From Halarchaeum grantii (lineage in GTDB: Archaea > Halobacteriota > Halobacteria > Halobacteriales > Halobacteriaceae), in assembly GCF_014647455.2 (NCBI RefSeq), contig NZ_BMPF01000001.1, forward strand, positions 682,001 through 746,000: a stretch of 64,000 bases of DNA, written 5' to 3'. Within the stretch, counting starts at the first letter, position 1, and every line of letters begins with the position of its first letter. A model generated the notes under the pieces. That model was not told the origin of the DNA, searched no databases, and saw nothing but the letters and a program-made list of their open reading frames with translations. The position numbers and the translations under genes are program-made. This document shows positions 7,613 to 17,053 of the stretch, piece by piece.

Positions 7613-8190
7613 CAGAACTCGTACCGCACGCCTTCGACCGGCGTCTCACCCTCGTCCCGCGCGGACTCGTAGGACTCCACGGCATCGAGGACGAGGCGCG
7701 GAACCGTCGCCTCCCCCCAGCGCGCCGTGTTCACCGCGAGGTCGTAGATGGAGCGATCGTCGAAGTCGATGCCGTAGTACTCCCGATACCGCCGTTTCTC
7801 CGAGCGCTCGCGCTCCGCCGTCTCGCGTCGCGCCACGTCGACCGCCTTCCCCTCGCGGTCGGCGATGCGCCGTGCGCGAACGTCGAGCGACGCGTCCAAC
7901 CAGAACTTCAAGTCCGCGTGCTCGCCCGCCATCCAGCCGGCGAGACGCGACTCCAAGACGAGGTCGTCGCGGTCGCGCGCCGTCTCCCGGAGCTGCGCGT
8001 CCAAGTCCCGGTCCACGCTCTCGTCCTCCTCGGCGAGTTCGTTGAACTCCGCGAGCGTGTACCCGCGCTCGTCCGCGAGCGCGCGGAAGATGTCGCCGCC
8101 GCTCACGTGCTCGTAGCCGAGCTCGGCCGCGAGGAACGCCGCGACCGTACTCTTCCCGCTCCCCGGCGGCCCGGAGATGGTGATCAACAT
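7612..8190 (-). CDS. cmk: (d)CMP kinase
   Basis: A 192-residue P-loop kinase with Walker [10 protein letters not shown] at residues 7-15, directly after the first beta strand. It is of the short archaeal type that phosphorylates CMP and dCMP to the diphosphates. The GGDIFR and RLAGW regions near residues 32-37 and 82-86 match the nucleotide monophosphate-binding part, and an Arg-rich lid follows near 110-140. It sits between the DUF106 insertase gene and cbf5, the usual haloarchaeal order. A small inverted repeat (CTCCCA/TGGGAG, 8195-8209) lies just upstream of its ATG. Confidence 0.94.
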   Translation of the reverse strand: MLITISGPPGSGKSTVAAFLAAELGYEHVSGGDIFRALADERGYTLAEFNELAEEDESVDRDLDAQLRETARDRDDLVLESRLAGWMAGEHADLKFWLDASLDVRARRIADREGKAVDVARRETAERERSEKRRYREYYGIDFDDRSIYDLAVNTARWGEATVPRLVLDAVESYESARDEGETPVEGVRYEF

Positions 8191-8259
8191 ATGTCTCCCA
8201 CGGTGGGAGCGAAAAAGACGCTTTTGGGACGCGTCGCCGCGTGCGACGGAGTTACACCC
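8191..8259 (-). terminator. Hairpin and T-tract between DUF106 gene and cmk
   Basis: On the minus strand a run of five T (8212-8216) follows the DUF106 gene and is followed by CTCCCA-CCG-TGGGAG (8209-8195), just before the cmk start. It could be a partial terminator, or the T-tract could be a TATA element for cmk. The sequence alone does not decide. Confidence 0.35.
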
Positions 8260-9171
8260 TCAGGTCGGCGTCGTCTGGATGCCCAGGCCCTTGCGGACGA
8301 CCTGGCTGAACCCCATCGAGCAGAGGAAGTACCAGACGATCCACGCCGGCATGAACCCCGCGATGCGGTCCAGGAGGTGGATCTGTCCGACGAGCGGCAT
8401 GACGAAGGACGCCTCGGCGCCCGTCACCCCGTTCGTCAGGAGCTTCCAGTACATCCAGAGGAAGACCGGGATCGTGAGGAGCATGATCCAGACCATCGGC
8501 CGGAACTGCATCTTGAACATCCCGAGCTGATCGCCCATCGCCTCCATCTGCTCCTCCCGGATGCGCTCTAGGGCCTCCTCGTCACCGCGCTCCTTCGCGG
8601 CCTTCTGGCGGTCCTGGATCTCCTGCATCTGCTCCTGGTACATCGACATCTTCTCGAAGTCCATCAGGTTCGCCTGAATGATGGACGTGTAGAACCCCGT
8701 GAACGTCGCGAGGATCATGATGACGACGAAGAACGGCAGCATCGCGTCGATCGGGCCGAGGACCACGTCGACGACGCCACCGACGATCCGCCGGATCGGG
8801 TGGTAGTAGTAGCCGGCCATCATCGCGACCGCGACCACGCCAGCGAGCTTGTCGTAGGTCGTCCACGACGACCCCTCATCGTCGGAGTCCGTCGACGCGG
8901 ACGCCGACGGAGACGTCGATGCCGTCGGCGACTCGTCCTCGTCCGACAATCCCTCGCGAACGGCCTCAGGGTCGTCGACGCGGAAGCCATCGCCGGCCTC
9001 GGTGAGGATGCCTTTCTCGATGAGGCGTCCCCACTGACCGCTCGTCAGCTCGCCCTTGACGTCGCGCCACTCGACGGCCTCGTCCTCGTGTTCGAGGAGC
9101 GCCGTGAGGGACGCGCGCATCTCGGGGTCCTCCGAGACGAGCTCGCGTACTTTCTCCGCAGTCCGTGCCAT
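8260..9171 (-). CDS. DUF106/EMC3-like membrane insertase (YidC/Oxa1 superfamily)
   Basis: A 303-residue protein. The first 80 residues form a soluble, probably winged-helix-like region, followed by a Ser/Asp-rich linker. A membrane domain then has hydrophobic segments near residues 108-122, 140-165, 226-245 and 263-290. Between the second and third lies a long charged amphipathic hairpin (YQEQMQEIQDRQKAAKERG), the cytosolic coiled coil typical of the DUF106/Oxa1 group. These proteins are the archaeal relatives of YidC, Get1 and EMC3 and help insert membrane proteins. Location beside secY in the ribosomal cluster agrees with that role. Confidence 0.9.
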   Translation of the reverse strand: MARTAEKVRELVSEDPEMRASLTALLEHEDEAVEWRDVKGELTSGQWGRLIEKGILTEAGDGFRVDDPEAVREGLSDEDESPTASTSPSASASTDSDDEGSSWTTYDKLAGVVAVAMMAGYYYHPIRRIVGGVVDVVLGPIDAMLPFFVVIMILATFTGFYTSIIQANLMDFEKMSMYQEQMQEIQDRQKAAKERGDEEALERIREEQMEAMGDQLGMFKMQFRPMVWIMLLTIPVFLWMYWKLLTNGVTGAEASFVMPLVGQIHLLDRIAGFMPAWIVWYFLCSMGFSQVVRKGLGIQTTPT

Positions 9172-9206
9172 GCTACGTACCTCCGAGAGGAGCGTTCATC
9201 AACCTT

Positions 9207-9842
9207 TTACTCCGTGCGCGAATCGACGGCGGCCTTCACGTCCGCCCAGACCTCGTCCGGGGTCTGCTCACCGTCGACCTCGACGAACTCGTCGGTGCTT
9301 CGGTAGTGCTCGATGACGTCCTCCGTGTTCTCCTCGTACGTCTTCAGGCGCTCACGGACCGTCTCCTCCGTGTCGTCGTCGCGCTGGACGAGCTCCGCAC
9401 CGCACTCGTCGCAGACCCCCGTTTCCTCGGGCGCGTTGAACTCGACGTGATAGGACGCACCGCAGTCCGGACAGACACGACGGCCGGTCAGCCGGCGAAC
9501 GAGTTCCTCCTCGCTGACGTCGAGGTAGAGAACCACGTCGAGTTCCGTCGCGTCCTCCAAGTACTCGACCTGACTCTCGTTGCGCGGATAGCCGTCGAGG
9601 ACGAACCCATCGGCGTCCTCGAGCGCCGCCGCGACGATCTCGTTCACGAGCGGGTCCGGGACGAGTTCGCCCGCGTCCATGTACTCCGCCGGCGTCCCGT
9701 ACTCCGTCTCCATCTGCTTGTTCGCGCGGAGTGCATCCCCGGTCGTGATGTGCTCGATGCCGTACGCCTCACAGAGCCGCTTCGACTGCGTCCCCTTCCC
9801 AGCGCCCGGTGCGCCGAGAATGAGAATGCGCGGGTCGCTCAT
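9207..9842 (-). CDS. adk: Adenylate kinase with zinc-binding lid
   Basis: A 211-residue kinase converting AMP and ATP to two ADP. The P-loop GAPGAGKGT is at residues 10-18 and the AMP-binding TTGDALR at 33-39. A Cys4 lid (Cys124, Cys127, Cys144, Cys147) stabilises the mobile domain as in other zinc-type adenylate kinases. The total length is normal. It follows secY, as in many prokaryotic spc clusters, but the 123-base gap and its own TATA element allow separate transcription. Confidence 0.96.
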   Translation of the reverse strand: MSDPRILILGAPGAGKGTQSKRLCEAYGIEHITTGDALRANKQMETEYGTPAEYMDAGELVPDPLVNEIVAAALEDADGFVLDGYPRNESQVEYLEDATELDVVLYLDVSEEELVRRLTGRRVCPDCGASYHVEFNAPEETGVCDECGAELVQRDDDTEETVRERLKTYEENTEDVIEHYRSTDEFVEVDGEQTPDEVWADVKAAVDSRTE

Positions 9843-9863
9843 AGCAACCCGTTCATCCTCCCG

Positions 9864-9872
9864 GGATAAATG
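9864..9872 (-). promoter_or_regulatory. TATA element for adk
   Basis: CATTTATCC on the minus strand lies about 22-30 bases before the adk ATG at 9842. That spacing predicts an almost leaderless transcript, common in haloarchaea. It sits inside the secY-adk gap. Confidence 0.5.
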
Positions 9873-9965
9873 TCTGCGGAAACGCGCTCGACGTCGACGC
9901 TGCGACCACCGACGCCGTCGCTCAACGGGTCGAAAGAACGAGGAAGATGGGTGAACAGCGAGCCG

Positions 9966-11420
9966 CTAGTTGAACATCTGGCGCATCATCGGATGCATCT
10001 CCATGAGCTGCTCCTCGGCGATCTCCTCGTACAACTTGTACGTGATGGAGATCGTCAGCAGCAGCCCGGTGCCGGAGACGCCACCGATGGTGCCCATCAT
10101 GTTCGCGAGGACGGCGAGCAGGCCGACGAGCGCGCCACCGATGACGGTGACCTGCGGGATGTAGCGCTCCATGACCTTCTCGATGACCCCGACGTTCTGT
10201 CGGAACCCGGGAATCTGCATCCCCGAGTTCTGGATCTGCTTCGCGGTCGACTCCGGCCCCATGTCCGCGGTCTCCACCCAGAAGATCGCGAAGATGGCAC
10301 CGCCGATGACCATGAAGGTCAGGTCGGCGGAGACCCGGAGCAGGATCTGCCACGGCTCAGCGCCCGACGCCCCGCTCGTCCACCACATCCAATCCGAGGG
10401 ACTGTGAATGGGGGCGAGGTAGTAGAACAGGCCACCGGTGACCTGCATGTCGGTCGTGTACTGGCCGAGCCACGTGGGCATCCCGGTGCCGAGCCAGCTC
10501 TTGAGGATCCGACCGACGAACTGGATGTTCGCCTGTAGGGCGCGTACCAGGATCATCGGCAGGACGCTCGCGTAGATGAGCTTCACCGGGAAGCGACCGC
10601 GAGCGCCCTTCACTCGAGCGTGGCTGAGCGGGATCTCGACGCGGACCGACTCCGCGTACACGACGATCGCGTAGATCAGGAGCGTCGTGAAGATCGGGAG
10701 CAGGCCGACCGTCGAGTTGAACACCACGGAGCTGAGCGTGACGCCCGAGATGTTCCCGAGCAGGACGTTGATCCAGTACGGGAAGACGCCCATCTCGCCC
10801 GTGCCGCCGCCCCAGTAGAGCAGTCCACCGACGAGGCTCTGTGAAACCCCCGCGATGATGAACAGCCCGATACCGGAGCCGACGCCCCACTTCGAGACGA
10901 CCTCGTCCATGTAGAGGATGAGGACGCCACCGATGAAGATCTGGGCGAAGATCAGCCACTTCACACCGAGGGTTCCGACCCCGAGTGAGGCGGCGAGCGC
11001 GGTGTCGGCAGGCAGGAAGCCGCCGAGGAACACCAGCGGCAGCCCGGTCAGGCAGATCATCACGAGCACCAGGAACTTCTGGAGGCCCTGATAGATCGCC
11101 TGATCGCGCGGGTCGTTGGTGTCCAACCCGAGCAGGTTCGCTCCGCCGAGCAACTGGAGGACGATACTCGCCGTGACGATGGGGCCGATACCCAACTGGA
11201 GTAGCGACCCCTGGCCGCCGGCGAGCAGGCTACGGAACTGTCCGTACAGGTCGGACGCCCCTGCGCCGAGCCCCCAGATCGAGACGTTCGTCAGGAAGAA
11301 GTACACCACCAGGATGAAGCCCGTCCACGCCAGCTTGCGCTTGAAGGGCACGTGGCCCTCCGGGCGCGAGACGGTCGGCATCCGAGTGAGGTACGGCTCG
11401 GCAGCTTCCTTCCAGCCCAT
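9966..11420 (-). CDS. secY: Preprotein translocase channel subunit SecY
   Basis: A 484-residue multi-span membrane protein with about ten hydrophobic segments, beginning with the N-terminal helix LAWTGFILVVYFFLT. The pore and plug region after residue 55 is Gly-rich (GLGAGASDLYGQF), and the cytosolic loops carry the conserved basic stretches that contact the ribosome. SecY with SecE and Sec61-beta forms the protein-conducting channel in the cytoplasmic membrane. It starts three bases after uL15 and ends the spc part of the cluster. Confidence 0.97.
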   Translation of the reverse strand: MGWKEAAEPYLTRMPTVSRPEGHVPFKRKLAWTGFILVVYFFLTNVSIWGLGAGASDLYGQFRSLLAGGQGSLLQLGIGPIVTASIVLQLLGGANLLGLDTNDPRDQAIYQGLQKFLVLVMICLTGLPLVFLGGFLPADTALAASLGVGTLGVKWLIFAQIFIGGVLILYMDEVVSKWGVGSGIGLFIIAGVSQSLVGGLLYWGGGTGEMGVFPYWINVLLGNISGVTLSSVVFNSTVGLLPIFTTLLIYAIVVYAESVRVEIPLSHARVKGARGRFPVKLIYASVLPMILVRALQANIQFVGRILKSWLGTGMPTWLGQYTTDMQVTGGLFYYLAPIHSPSDWMWWTSGASGAEPWQILLRVSADLTFMVIGGAIFAIFWVETADMGPESTAKQIQNSGMQIPGFRQNVGVIEKVMERYIPQVTVIGGALVGLLAVLANMMGTIGGVSGTGLLLTISITYKLYEEIAEEQLMEMHPMMRQMFN

Positions 11421-11423
11421 GGG

Positions 11424-11915
11424 TTAGTCCTCGTTCTCTTCGGCTTCGTCGTCCTCTTCGCTCGCGAGCTCCTCGCCGCGCTCGGTGAGGAGCGCGTCAC
11501 CGCCCTCGCCCTCGATGAGGTCGACGGCGGACTCGCTGAACGCGTCGGCGACGACTTCGAGCTGGTTGTAGACCTGACCGGAGCCGAGGACCTTCACGGC
11601 GTCGACCTCGTGGCCGTCCTCGACGACGTCGCGGACGTCCACCCGGTAGCCGTTCTCGGTCTCCTCGGCGACACCCGACTCGACGTGGAGCGCGATGTCC
11701 TCGTCGAGCTCGCGGACGGTGATCTCCGCGACGTCGAGCTGCGACTTCTCCGGACGCTTGAAGCCGCTTTTGCCGATCGGCTCGTAGTTGTGGAACTCGT
11801 GCTTGTCGCGGCCGGCGCGGCCGCGCCCACCACGGTGACCGGCGCCGCGCCGGTTCTTGTGCGACCCACCGCCGTGCGTGCGCGAACCGCGCTGGCGTCG
11901 TTTCTTACTCGTCAT
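11424..11915 (-). CDS. rpl15: Ribosomal protein uL15
   Basis: A 163-residue protein of the large subunit. I set the start at the ATG at 11915, which gives MTSKKRRQRGSRTHGGG, the usual basic Gly/Arg-rich N-terminus that threads into rRNA. The ORF extends further upstream only as overlap with uL30. The globular C-terminal domain ends in an acidic haloarchaeal tail. It lies between uL30 (2-base gap) and secY, the standard order. Confidence 0.96.
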   Translation of the reverse strand: MTSKKRRQRGSRTHGGGSHKNRRGAGHRGGRGRAGRDKHEFHNYEPIGKSGFKRPEKSQLDVAEITVRELDEDIALHVESGVAEETENGYRVDVRDVVEDGHEVDAVKVLGSGQVYNQLEVVADAFSESAVDLIEGEGGDALLTERGEELASEEDDEAEENED

Positions 11916-11917
11916 GG

Positions 11918-12382
11918 TTATCGCATCCTCTCGAGGAGCTCGTCGACCTGCTCGGTCGTCTGCTTGCCGAGCTGTCCACCCTGCGACTGGGGCTGCTTGA
12001 TGCCCTGATGACCGCCGCGCGGCGGGTGCAGGCGCAGCACCGGAGAGAGACCCTCCTCGCGGAGCGTCGTCTTCTCGTTGTACAGCGCGTGAGCGAGGTC
12101 GTCGACGTCGTCGTAGTCGGTGTTCTCCTCGACCCACTCGTCGTCGACGTCGGCGTCGCCCTCGAGGGGCTCGGCGCGCTTCGCGACGAGCGCCTTGACC
12201 GTCTCGAGCGACGGCTCGCCGTAGGCGACGTAGTCGTTCACCTTCGCGATCATTCCGGAGTACGTGTCCGTCTCCGGAACGAACGTCGCGTGGTTGACGC
12301 GGTGGAGATTGAGCATCGAGAGCGTGTCCTCGACGGTCTCGCGCATGTCGACCTCACCGCGGAGCTGAACGATCGCCTGCAT
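11918..12382 (-). CDS. rpl30: Ribosomal protein uL30
   Basis: A 154-residue archaeal-type uL30, longer than bacterial L30 because of its C-terminal extension. It opens with AIVQLRGEVDM and contains MLNLHRVNHATF in the ferredoxin-like fold. The ATG at 12382 overlaps the uS5 stop (TGATG) and is preferred over the in-frame GTG at 12385. The extension (PPRGGHQGIKQPQ) matches archaeal and eukaryotic L7/L30 proteins. Confidence 0.95.
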   Translation of the reverse strand: MQAIVQLRGEVDMRETVEDTLSMLNLHRVNHATFVPETDTYSGMIAKVNDYVAYGEPSLETVKALVAKRAEPLEGDADVDDEWVEENTDYDDVDDLAHALYNEKTTLREEGLSPVLRLHPPRGGHQGIKQPQSQGGQLGKQTTEQVDELLERMR

Positions 12383-13020
12383 CACTCGATCACCTCGCGC
12401 TTCTCGCGCGTGCGCTCGGGAATGCGGGCTTCCGCCGTGTTCTGGAGCGCGTTGAACGTCGCCTTCGCGAAGTTCACGGTCGTCCGGGTCTTCCCGGCGG
12501 ACTTCGTCCAGACGTCCTCGATACCGGCGAGTTCGAGGACGTTCCGGACCGTCTCACCGCCCGCGAGGCCGAGGCCGCGCGGCGCGGGGATCAGGTCGAC
12601 GGAGACGCTCCCGGCCTTGCCGGTCGTCTTCAGTGCGACCGTGTGCGGACGCCCACAGCCACACTCCCACGACCCACAGCCACGGGAGACGTCGATGATG
12701 TTCAGCTTCGCGACCTCGATGGCCTTCTGGATGGCACCGCCGACCTGGTCGTCGCGACCCTCGGCGTAGCCGACGAAGCCGTCGCGGTTACCGACCGCGA
12801 CGACACACCGGAACTTCACCCGGCGGCCGGAGTCCGTCATCCGCTGGACCATGTTGATGTCCAGTACCTCGTCGTCGAGCCCCGGAAGGAGGTTGTCGAC
12901 GATCTCGGGCTCCTTCAGCGGGAGTCCGGAGTTCAGCGCCTCCGACATCGACTCGATCTCGCCGTCCTGAACGAGGCGGCCGAGTCGCGTCTGGGGCTGC
13001 CAGCTGTCGTTGTAGCTCAT
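12382..13020 (-). CDS. rps5: Ribosomal protein uS5
   Basis: A 212-residue small-subunit protein with the N-terminal double-stranded RNA-binding-like domain ([16 protein letters not shown], residues 74-89) and the C-terminal S5 domain ([21 protein letters not shown]). A Cys cluster, [11 protein letters not shown] near residue 112, is typical of archaeal uS5 and may bind metal. uS5 lies at the mRNA entry site. It is translationally coupled to uL30. Confidence 0.97.
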   Translation of the reverse strand: MSYNDSWQPQTRLGRLVQDGEIESMSEALNSGLPLKEPEIVDNLLPGLDDEVLDINMVQRMTDSGRRVKFRCVVAVGNRDGFVGYAEGRDDQVGGAIQKAIEVAKLNIIDVSRGCGSWECGCGRPHTVALKTTGKAGSVSVDLIPAPRGLGLAGGETVRNVLELAGIEDVWTKSAGKTRTTVNFAKATFNALQNTAEARIPERTREKREVIE

Positions 13021-13023
13021 TCG

Positions 13024-13575
13024 TTAGTCCTCCTGGATGGATTCGAGCACGTCGTCGAAGTGCTCGGGGAGTTCGGTTGCGTCGAAGTCACCGCTGTAGA
13101 GCGGCTCGTCGAGCTGTTCTGCGTAGTCCGCGATGTGCTCGCCGCGCGTGCGCGACCAGTCCGCGAAGACGGACTCGTTGTGCGGGACGTCCAGGCCGGC
13201 GTCGATGACGCCCTCCTGGATGGCGAACACCTTCGACCCCTTGGTCGCGGCGTTCAGCCCGATGTCCAGCACGGCCTCGTCGAGGTCGACCTCACGGGCG
13301 CGAAGTCCCGCGAGGTAGCCGGTCAGGTAGGCCGACGGGAGGTTCCCCGTGGGCGCGTCCCAGCCGTACTCTTCGAGGTCGGTCGCCTGTGCACTCGCGA
13401 GCGTCTCGTCGCCGTGGGGACCGGTCGCGACCAGCTGCGCCGTGACGTTGTTGTTGCTCTTTCGAGCGACAAGCCGGGGCTTGCCCGACTTGAGGAGGCG
13501 CAACCTCTGATGGTAGTCCGTCCGGACCTCGCGGCGGCGGCGCATCGGAACCTTGTATCGTGGTCCGCTAGCCAT
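13024..13575 (-). CDS. rpl18: Ribosomal protein uL18
   Basis: A 183-residue 5S rRNA-binding protein. It has the basic N-terminus [20 protein letters not shown], the RLVARKSNNN strand, and a long C-terminal archaeal/eukaryotic extension. The start overlaps the eL19 stop by one base (TAATG). Together with uL5 and 5S rRNA it forms the central protuberance. Confidence 0.97.
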   Translation of the reverse strand: MASGPRYKVPMRRRREVRTDYHQRLRLLKSGKPRLVARKSNNNVTAQLVATGPHGDETLASAQATDLEEYGWDAPTGNLPSAYLTGYLAGLRAREVDLDEAVLDIGLNAATKGSKVFAIQEGVIDAGLDVPHNESVFADWSRTRGEHIADYAEQLDEPLYSGDFDATELPEHFDDVLESIQED

Positions 13576-14024
13576 TATTGCTCACCGTATTGGTCTTCGA
13601 TGTAGTTGTGCATCCGGCGAACGCTGTCGAACTCGCCACCCTTCGCCATGTTGTAGAGGTCACGGTACTGGGATGGCGTGAGTTCACCGCTGTCCCGAAG
13701 CTCACGGAGCTCCTGGCGCTGTGCGCGGATGCTGCTCTTCCACTCGTCCTTCTTGTTCTGGCGGGCGCCCGCCTTACCGCGGCGCTTGCCCGGCCCCTTG
13801 CGGTGGCCGTACGCGCGCTTCGCGTCCCGTTCCCGGGCGCGGCCACGCGAGTTGCCCTGCTTGGCTTCCGCCTGAATGGTGCCCTGCTGGACGAGGTCAC
13901 GGATGTCCTCACGCGTGATGGCGTCCGCGATCTCCTCCTGGGCGGCGGGGTCGAACCAGACGCGGTTCTTCCCGACGTCGAGGACGTCGGCCGCGAGTCG
14001 CTTCTGTGCACTCAGGTCAGTCAT
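13575..14024 (-). CDS. rpl19e: Ribosomal protein eL19
   Basis: A 149-residue archaeal/eukaryotic-specific large-subunit protein. It begins [20 protein letters not shown], continues with the [20 protein letters not shown] helices, and has the long basic stretch [18 protein letters not shown] that lies along rRNA. It overlaps the eL32 stop by four bases (ATGA). Length and order are normal for archaea. Confidence 0.97.
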   Translation of the reverse strand: MTDLSAQKRLAADVLDVGKNRVWFDPAAQEEIADAITREDIRDLVQQGTIQAEAKQGNSRGRARERDAKRAYGHRKGPGKRRGKAGARQNKKDEWKSSIRAQRQELRELRDSGELTPSQYRDLYNMAKGGEFDSVRRMHNYIEDQYGEQ

Positions 14025-14734
14025 TCTTCGACCTCCACTTCGACGTAGGTCGGGTTGAGGACGCGGATGCCCGCCTCCTCGGCCTGGTCCTCGATGGTCT
14101 CGCGCTTGCGCGCGCCGACCTTCGAGGCGATGCGGACCGCTTCCGTGTCAGGATCGACGCCGTCGAGGTCGTCCGCGTTGTGCACGCGGACCTCCTCGAA
14201 GCCGCTCGGGTGCTTCCCGCGCACCGCTTTCGGCGTCCGGAAGCCGGCCTCGACCTTCGGGCCCTTGCCCTTGATGCCCCGTCGCTGCTTCGAGAGCTGA
14301 CCGCGGGGCTTGCGCCACGAGGTCGGGGTCCGCTTCTTCTTGTGGTAGTCCTGGCGGTTGAACTGCGGCTTGCCTTCGCGCCGGCGCTTGTCGAGGAGGC
14401 GTTCGGACTCCTCGTCGAGCTCCGGCGTCTTGTCGGCGTGGCCGCGCGGGCGGAGCTCCGTCTCCACCGCTTCCGCCTCTTCCTCGGCCGCTTCGGCCTC
14501 GGACGCTTCCTCTTCGAGTTCGGCCTCGGTCTCCTCGGAGACCTCGAGACCGCCGACGTCGGCCTTGATACGGGCCGCGAGCGCGTTCCCGACGCCGTCC
14601 ACGTCGGCGAGGTCGCTCTGGCTCGCTGCCTTCACGTCCTCGACCGTCTCGTAGCCGGCCTCGCGGAGCGCCTCGGCCTTGCTCGGGCCGACGCCGCTGA
14701 TGTCTTCGAGTTCCTGTGGTTCGTCGTCTGCCAT
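14021..14734 (-). CDS. rpl32e: Ribosomal protein eL32 with N-terminal helix-hairpin-helix extension
   Basis: A 237-residue protein. Residues 100-237 are eL32 proper ([20 protein letters not shown], then the [15 protein letters not shown] region). The first 60 residues form a helix-hairpin-helix module ([20 protein letters not shown] and [14 protein letters not shown]) joined by an acidic Glu/Ala linker. Such an extension is known in haloarchaeal eL32 but absent from most other archaea. It may add an RNA- or DNA-contact surface. Confidence 0.95.
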   Translation of the reverse strand: MADDEPQELEDISGVGPSKAEALREAGYETVEDVKAASQSDLADVDGVGNALAARIKADVGGLEVSEETEAELEEEASEAEAAEEEAEAVETELRPRGHADKTPELDEESERLLDKRRREGKPQFNRQDYHKKKRTPTSWRKPRGQLSKQRRGIKGKGPKVEAGFRTPKAVRGKHPSGFEEVRVHNADDLDGVDPDTEAVRIASKVGARKRETIEDQAEEAGIRVLNPTYVEVEVEE

Positions 14735-14737
14735 CTA

Positions 14738-15274
14738 TCAGGCACCTCCCTTCTCGGGCTTCTCGACGATGTAGACGCCGTCCTGGAAGACGCGCGTGTC
14801 CTTGTCGGTGACACGGGTGAGTTGCTCGATGTCGGCGGCGGTCTGCCCGACGGACTCCTTGTCGGAGCCCGAGAGGGTCAGCTCTTCGCCGTCGACCTGC
14901 ACGTCCGTGTCGCCGCGGATCTGCGCGCGACGGGGCGCCTTCTCGCCGAGGAAGTTCTCGATGACCACTTCCTCATCCTCCACGTTGACCTGCATCGGGA
15001 AGTGAGAGTAGTGGACTTGCATCCGGTACTCCCATCCCTCGGTCACGCCGTGGAACATGTTCTCGACGTGGCTCTCGAACGTCCCGACCGTCGCGTTCGT
15101 CTTGGCGTCCTCGTTCTCCGATTCGATGACGACGGCGCCGTCCTCGACGGACACGCGCACGTCCGGGTACCAGAGCCGCCGCGTGACGGAGCCGTTAGGC
15201 CCCTCGACGGTCAGCTCCAGGTGGTCGACTTCCGCGTCGACGTCTCCGGGGATTTCGAGTTCTATTCGCGTCAT
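14738..15274 (-). CDS. rpl6: Ribosomal protein uL6
   Basis: A 178-residue protein with the two tandem alpha/beta repeats of uL6. I use the ATG at 15274 (MTRIELEIPGDV); the longer open frame only overlaps uS8. The C-terminal repeat keeps the IENFLGEKAPRRAQI region, which contacts the sarcin-ricin loop. It is placed between uS8 and eL32. Confidence 0.96.
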   Translation of the reverse strand: MTRIELEIPGDVDAEVDHLELTVEGPNGSVTRRLWYPDVRVSVEDGAVVIESENEDAKTNATVGTFESHVENMFHGVTEGWEYRMQVHYSHFPMQVNVEDEEVVIENFLGEKAPRRAQIRGDTDVQVDGEELTLSGSDKESVGQTAADIEQLTRVTDKDTRVFQDGVYIVEKPEKGGA

Positions 15275-15276
15275 TG

Positions 15277-15669
15277 TTAGTAGACGTAGGCGATGACCTG
15301 GCCACCGATGCCCGCGTCGCGGGCCTCGTAGTGACTCATGATGCCGTGGCTGGTCGTCACGATGAGCGTCCCGTAGTCCCGAGCGGGGAGGAATCGCTTC
15401 TCCCACTGCTCGAAGTCCTCAACGCCCGCCGAATAGCGGGGCTTCACGGGGCCGCACTCGTTGATGGCACCCTTCAGTTCGACCTCGAACTGGCCACCTT
15501 TGCCGTCGTCGACGAACTCGAAGCCGTCGATGTACCCGCGGTCGTAGAAGACCTCGAGGACGGACCCGATGGTGTTGGAGGCGGTCGATACCGTGTGGGT
15601 GAGATGCCCGACGCTCTCGGCGTTGTCGATGCCGGAGAGTGCGTCGGAGAGCGGGTCTTTCCCTGTCAT
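15277..15669 (-). CDS. rps8: Ribosomal protein uS8
   Basis: A 130-residue small-subunit protein that binds the central domain of 16S rRNA. It starts [17 protein letters not shown] and ends with the conserved [21 protein letters not shown] loop. Its length equals that of other archaeal uS8 proteins. Gaps of 2-3 bases to both neighbours indicate one transcript. Confidence 0.97.
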   Translation of the reverse strand: MTGKDPLSDALSGIDNAESVGHLTHTVSTASNTIGSVLEVFYDRGYIDGFEFVDDGKGGQFEVELKGAINECGPVKPRYSAGVEDFEQWEKRFLPARDYGTLIVTTSHGIMSHYEARDAGIGGQVIAYVY

Positions 15670-15672
15670 GGT

Positions 15673-15831
15673 TTAGCTGTACTTCTTGAAGCCCATCGGT
15701 CGGGCGATCTCTCGGAAGCACTGGCGACACAGCCACACGTCGTACTTGCCGACGAGGCCCTGACTGCGGCCACAGCGTCGACACTCGTGGGTCTGGCCAG
15801 TCTCTTCGTGCTCGTGCTCTGCTTCGCTCAT
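15673..15831 (-). CDS. rps14: Ribosomal protein uS14 (zinc type)
   Basis: A 52-residue gene between uL5 and uS8, found by reading the gap. The ATG at 15831 overlaps the uL5 stop (ATGA) and the frame ends in TAA at 15673. Two CxxC pairs, CRRC near residue 17 and CRQC near residue 35, bind zinc. The C-terminal [14 protein letters not shown] is the universal uS14 ending. The His/Glu-rich first 15 residues are a haloarchaeal feature. Confidence 0.97.
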   Translation of the reverse strand: MSEAEHEHEETGQTHECRRCGRSQGLVGKYDVWLCRQCFREIARPMGFKKYS

Positions 15832-16346
15832 TGCGTGACCTCCACGTCGAAGTTCGCCTCGAGGAACGAGACGGCGTCGTCAGCGTTGAGGCGATGGTTC
15901 GAGGGGATCTGCTGGCTCCGCTTGTCACGCTTGGTGACGCGGTAGCCGGGGCGGACGAGGTTGACCGTGACGTCCAGCCCGAAGATCCCGATGTTCGGGT
16001 CGTACTCCTGACTCGGGAAGTCCGTGTGCTCTTCGATACCGAAGCTCACGTTCCCGGTCTGGTCGAACTGATTACGGCTGAGGGAGACGGCGTCGAGGGC
16101 GCGCTCGAGGAAGTCCCGAGCGGCCTCGTGACGGAGCGTGACCTTCGCACCGATCGGGTCACCCTGACGGATCCCGAACTCGGGCTCCGTCCGCTTCGCG
16201 GTCGTGCGGACGGACTCCTGTCCGGTGATCGCCTCGAGGATCTCCTCGGCGTTCTGGAGTTCGCGGCCACCCTGACCGACGCCCATGTGGACGACGACCT
16301 TCTCGATGGTGGGCTCGCGCATCTCGTGGAACTCGGCCTCGCTCAT
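15828..16346 (-). CDS. rpl5: Ribosomal protein uL5
   Basis: A 172-residue 5S rRNA-binding protein. Residues 14-25 ([12 protein letters not shown]) and the C-terminal [20 protein letters not shown] match archaeal uL5. The start overlaps the eS4 stop by four bases and the end overlaps uS14 by four bases, so three genes are translationally chained. It contacts the P-site tRNA from the central protuberance. Confidence 0.96.
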   Translation of the reverse strand: MSEAEFHEMREPTIEKVVVHMGVGQGGRELQNAEEILEAITGQESVRTTAKRTEPEFGIRQGDPIGAKVTLRHEAARDFLERALDAVSLSRNQFDQTGNVSFGIEEHTDFPSQEYDPNIGIFGLDVTVNLVRPGYRVTKRDKRSQQIPSNHRLNADDAVSFLEANFDVEVTQ

Positions 16347-17053
16347 TCGTCATCACCCTCCTCGTCGCCGACGAACTGCTCGTCGATGACGAAGACGTAG
16401 TTCTCGACGGTCTCGAAGGCGCCGTCGTCGGTCTCGACCGTGACCGTGTTGTCGGCGCTGCCGGGCGAGACGGTGATGTCCGTGACCTCACCGACCTCGC
16501 CGGCGTGCTGGCCGGAGACGGCGGTGACGAGCGCGCCCTCCTCGTACGGGAAGTGCGCGAGCACGTCGTCGTTCTCGAGGTCGACGACGATGCTGTCGTT
16601 GCCGTTGTACTCGTCCTCCTCGACGACGATGTTGTGGCCGTTGTGCAGGTTGAGCTGCACGTCGCCGCCGGAGACGAGCGTCTTGTCGACGACCTTCGCG
16701 AGCTTGCCGTCCGCGTCGGCGGCCGGGATCTCGGTCAGGGCGAGGCGTCCCCCCTCGTCGGGGAAGACGCGGTAGTACTCTTCGCGCTCGGGGAACCCGA
16801 GGATGTCGAACATCCCGATGGGGAGCGTCACGTCGCGGACGGTGTCGCCGTTGACGAGGACGCCGTCGTGGTGGGCGGCGTACTTCGCTTCCTTCGTGGT
16901 GTCGACGTACTCGAGGACGTCCCGGAGCACGACGACGAGCGGGACGCCGGCCTCACCGTGCGGGCCGGCACCAGCCTTCGCCGTGAACGTGGCGGTCTTC
17001 CGCTCGACCGGCCACGACTTCGGAACGGAGAGTCGTTTCTGGTGGTTGCTCAT
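16343..17053 (-). CDS. rps4e: Ribosomal protein eS4
   Basis: A 236-residue archaeal/eukaryotic-specific S4e. It has the N-terminal conserved stretch [20 protein letters not shown], then an S4-like RNA-binding domain ([20 protein letters not shown]), then a C-terminal KOW segment ([18 protein letters not shown]). The protein ends in a short acidic tail. ATGA overlaps link it to uL24 upstream and uL5 downstream. Confidence 0.97.
   Translation of the reverse strand: MSNHQKRLSVPKSWPVERKTATFTAKAGAGPHGEAGVPLVVVLRDVLEYVDTTKEAKYAAHHDGVLVNGDTVRDVTLPIGMFDILGFPEREEYYRVFPDEGGRLALTEIPAADADGKLAKVVDKTLVSGGDVQLNLHNGHNIVVEEDEYNGNDSIVVDLENDDVLAHFPYEEGALVTAVSGQHAGEVGEVTDITVSPGSADNTVTVETDDGAFETVENYVFVIDEQFVGDEEGDDE

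Noticed and set aside
7612-8571. Overlapping open frames opposite cmk and the DUF106 gene
   Set aside because: Arg/Ser/Pro-rich shadow translations without motifs; the minus-strand genes are recognisable families.
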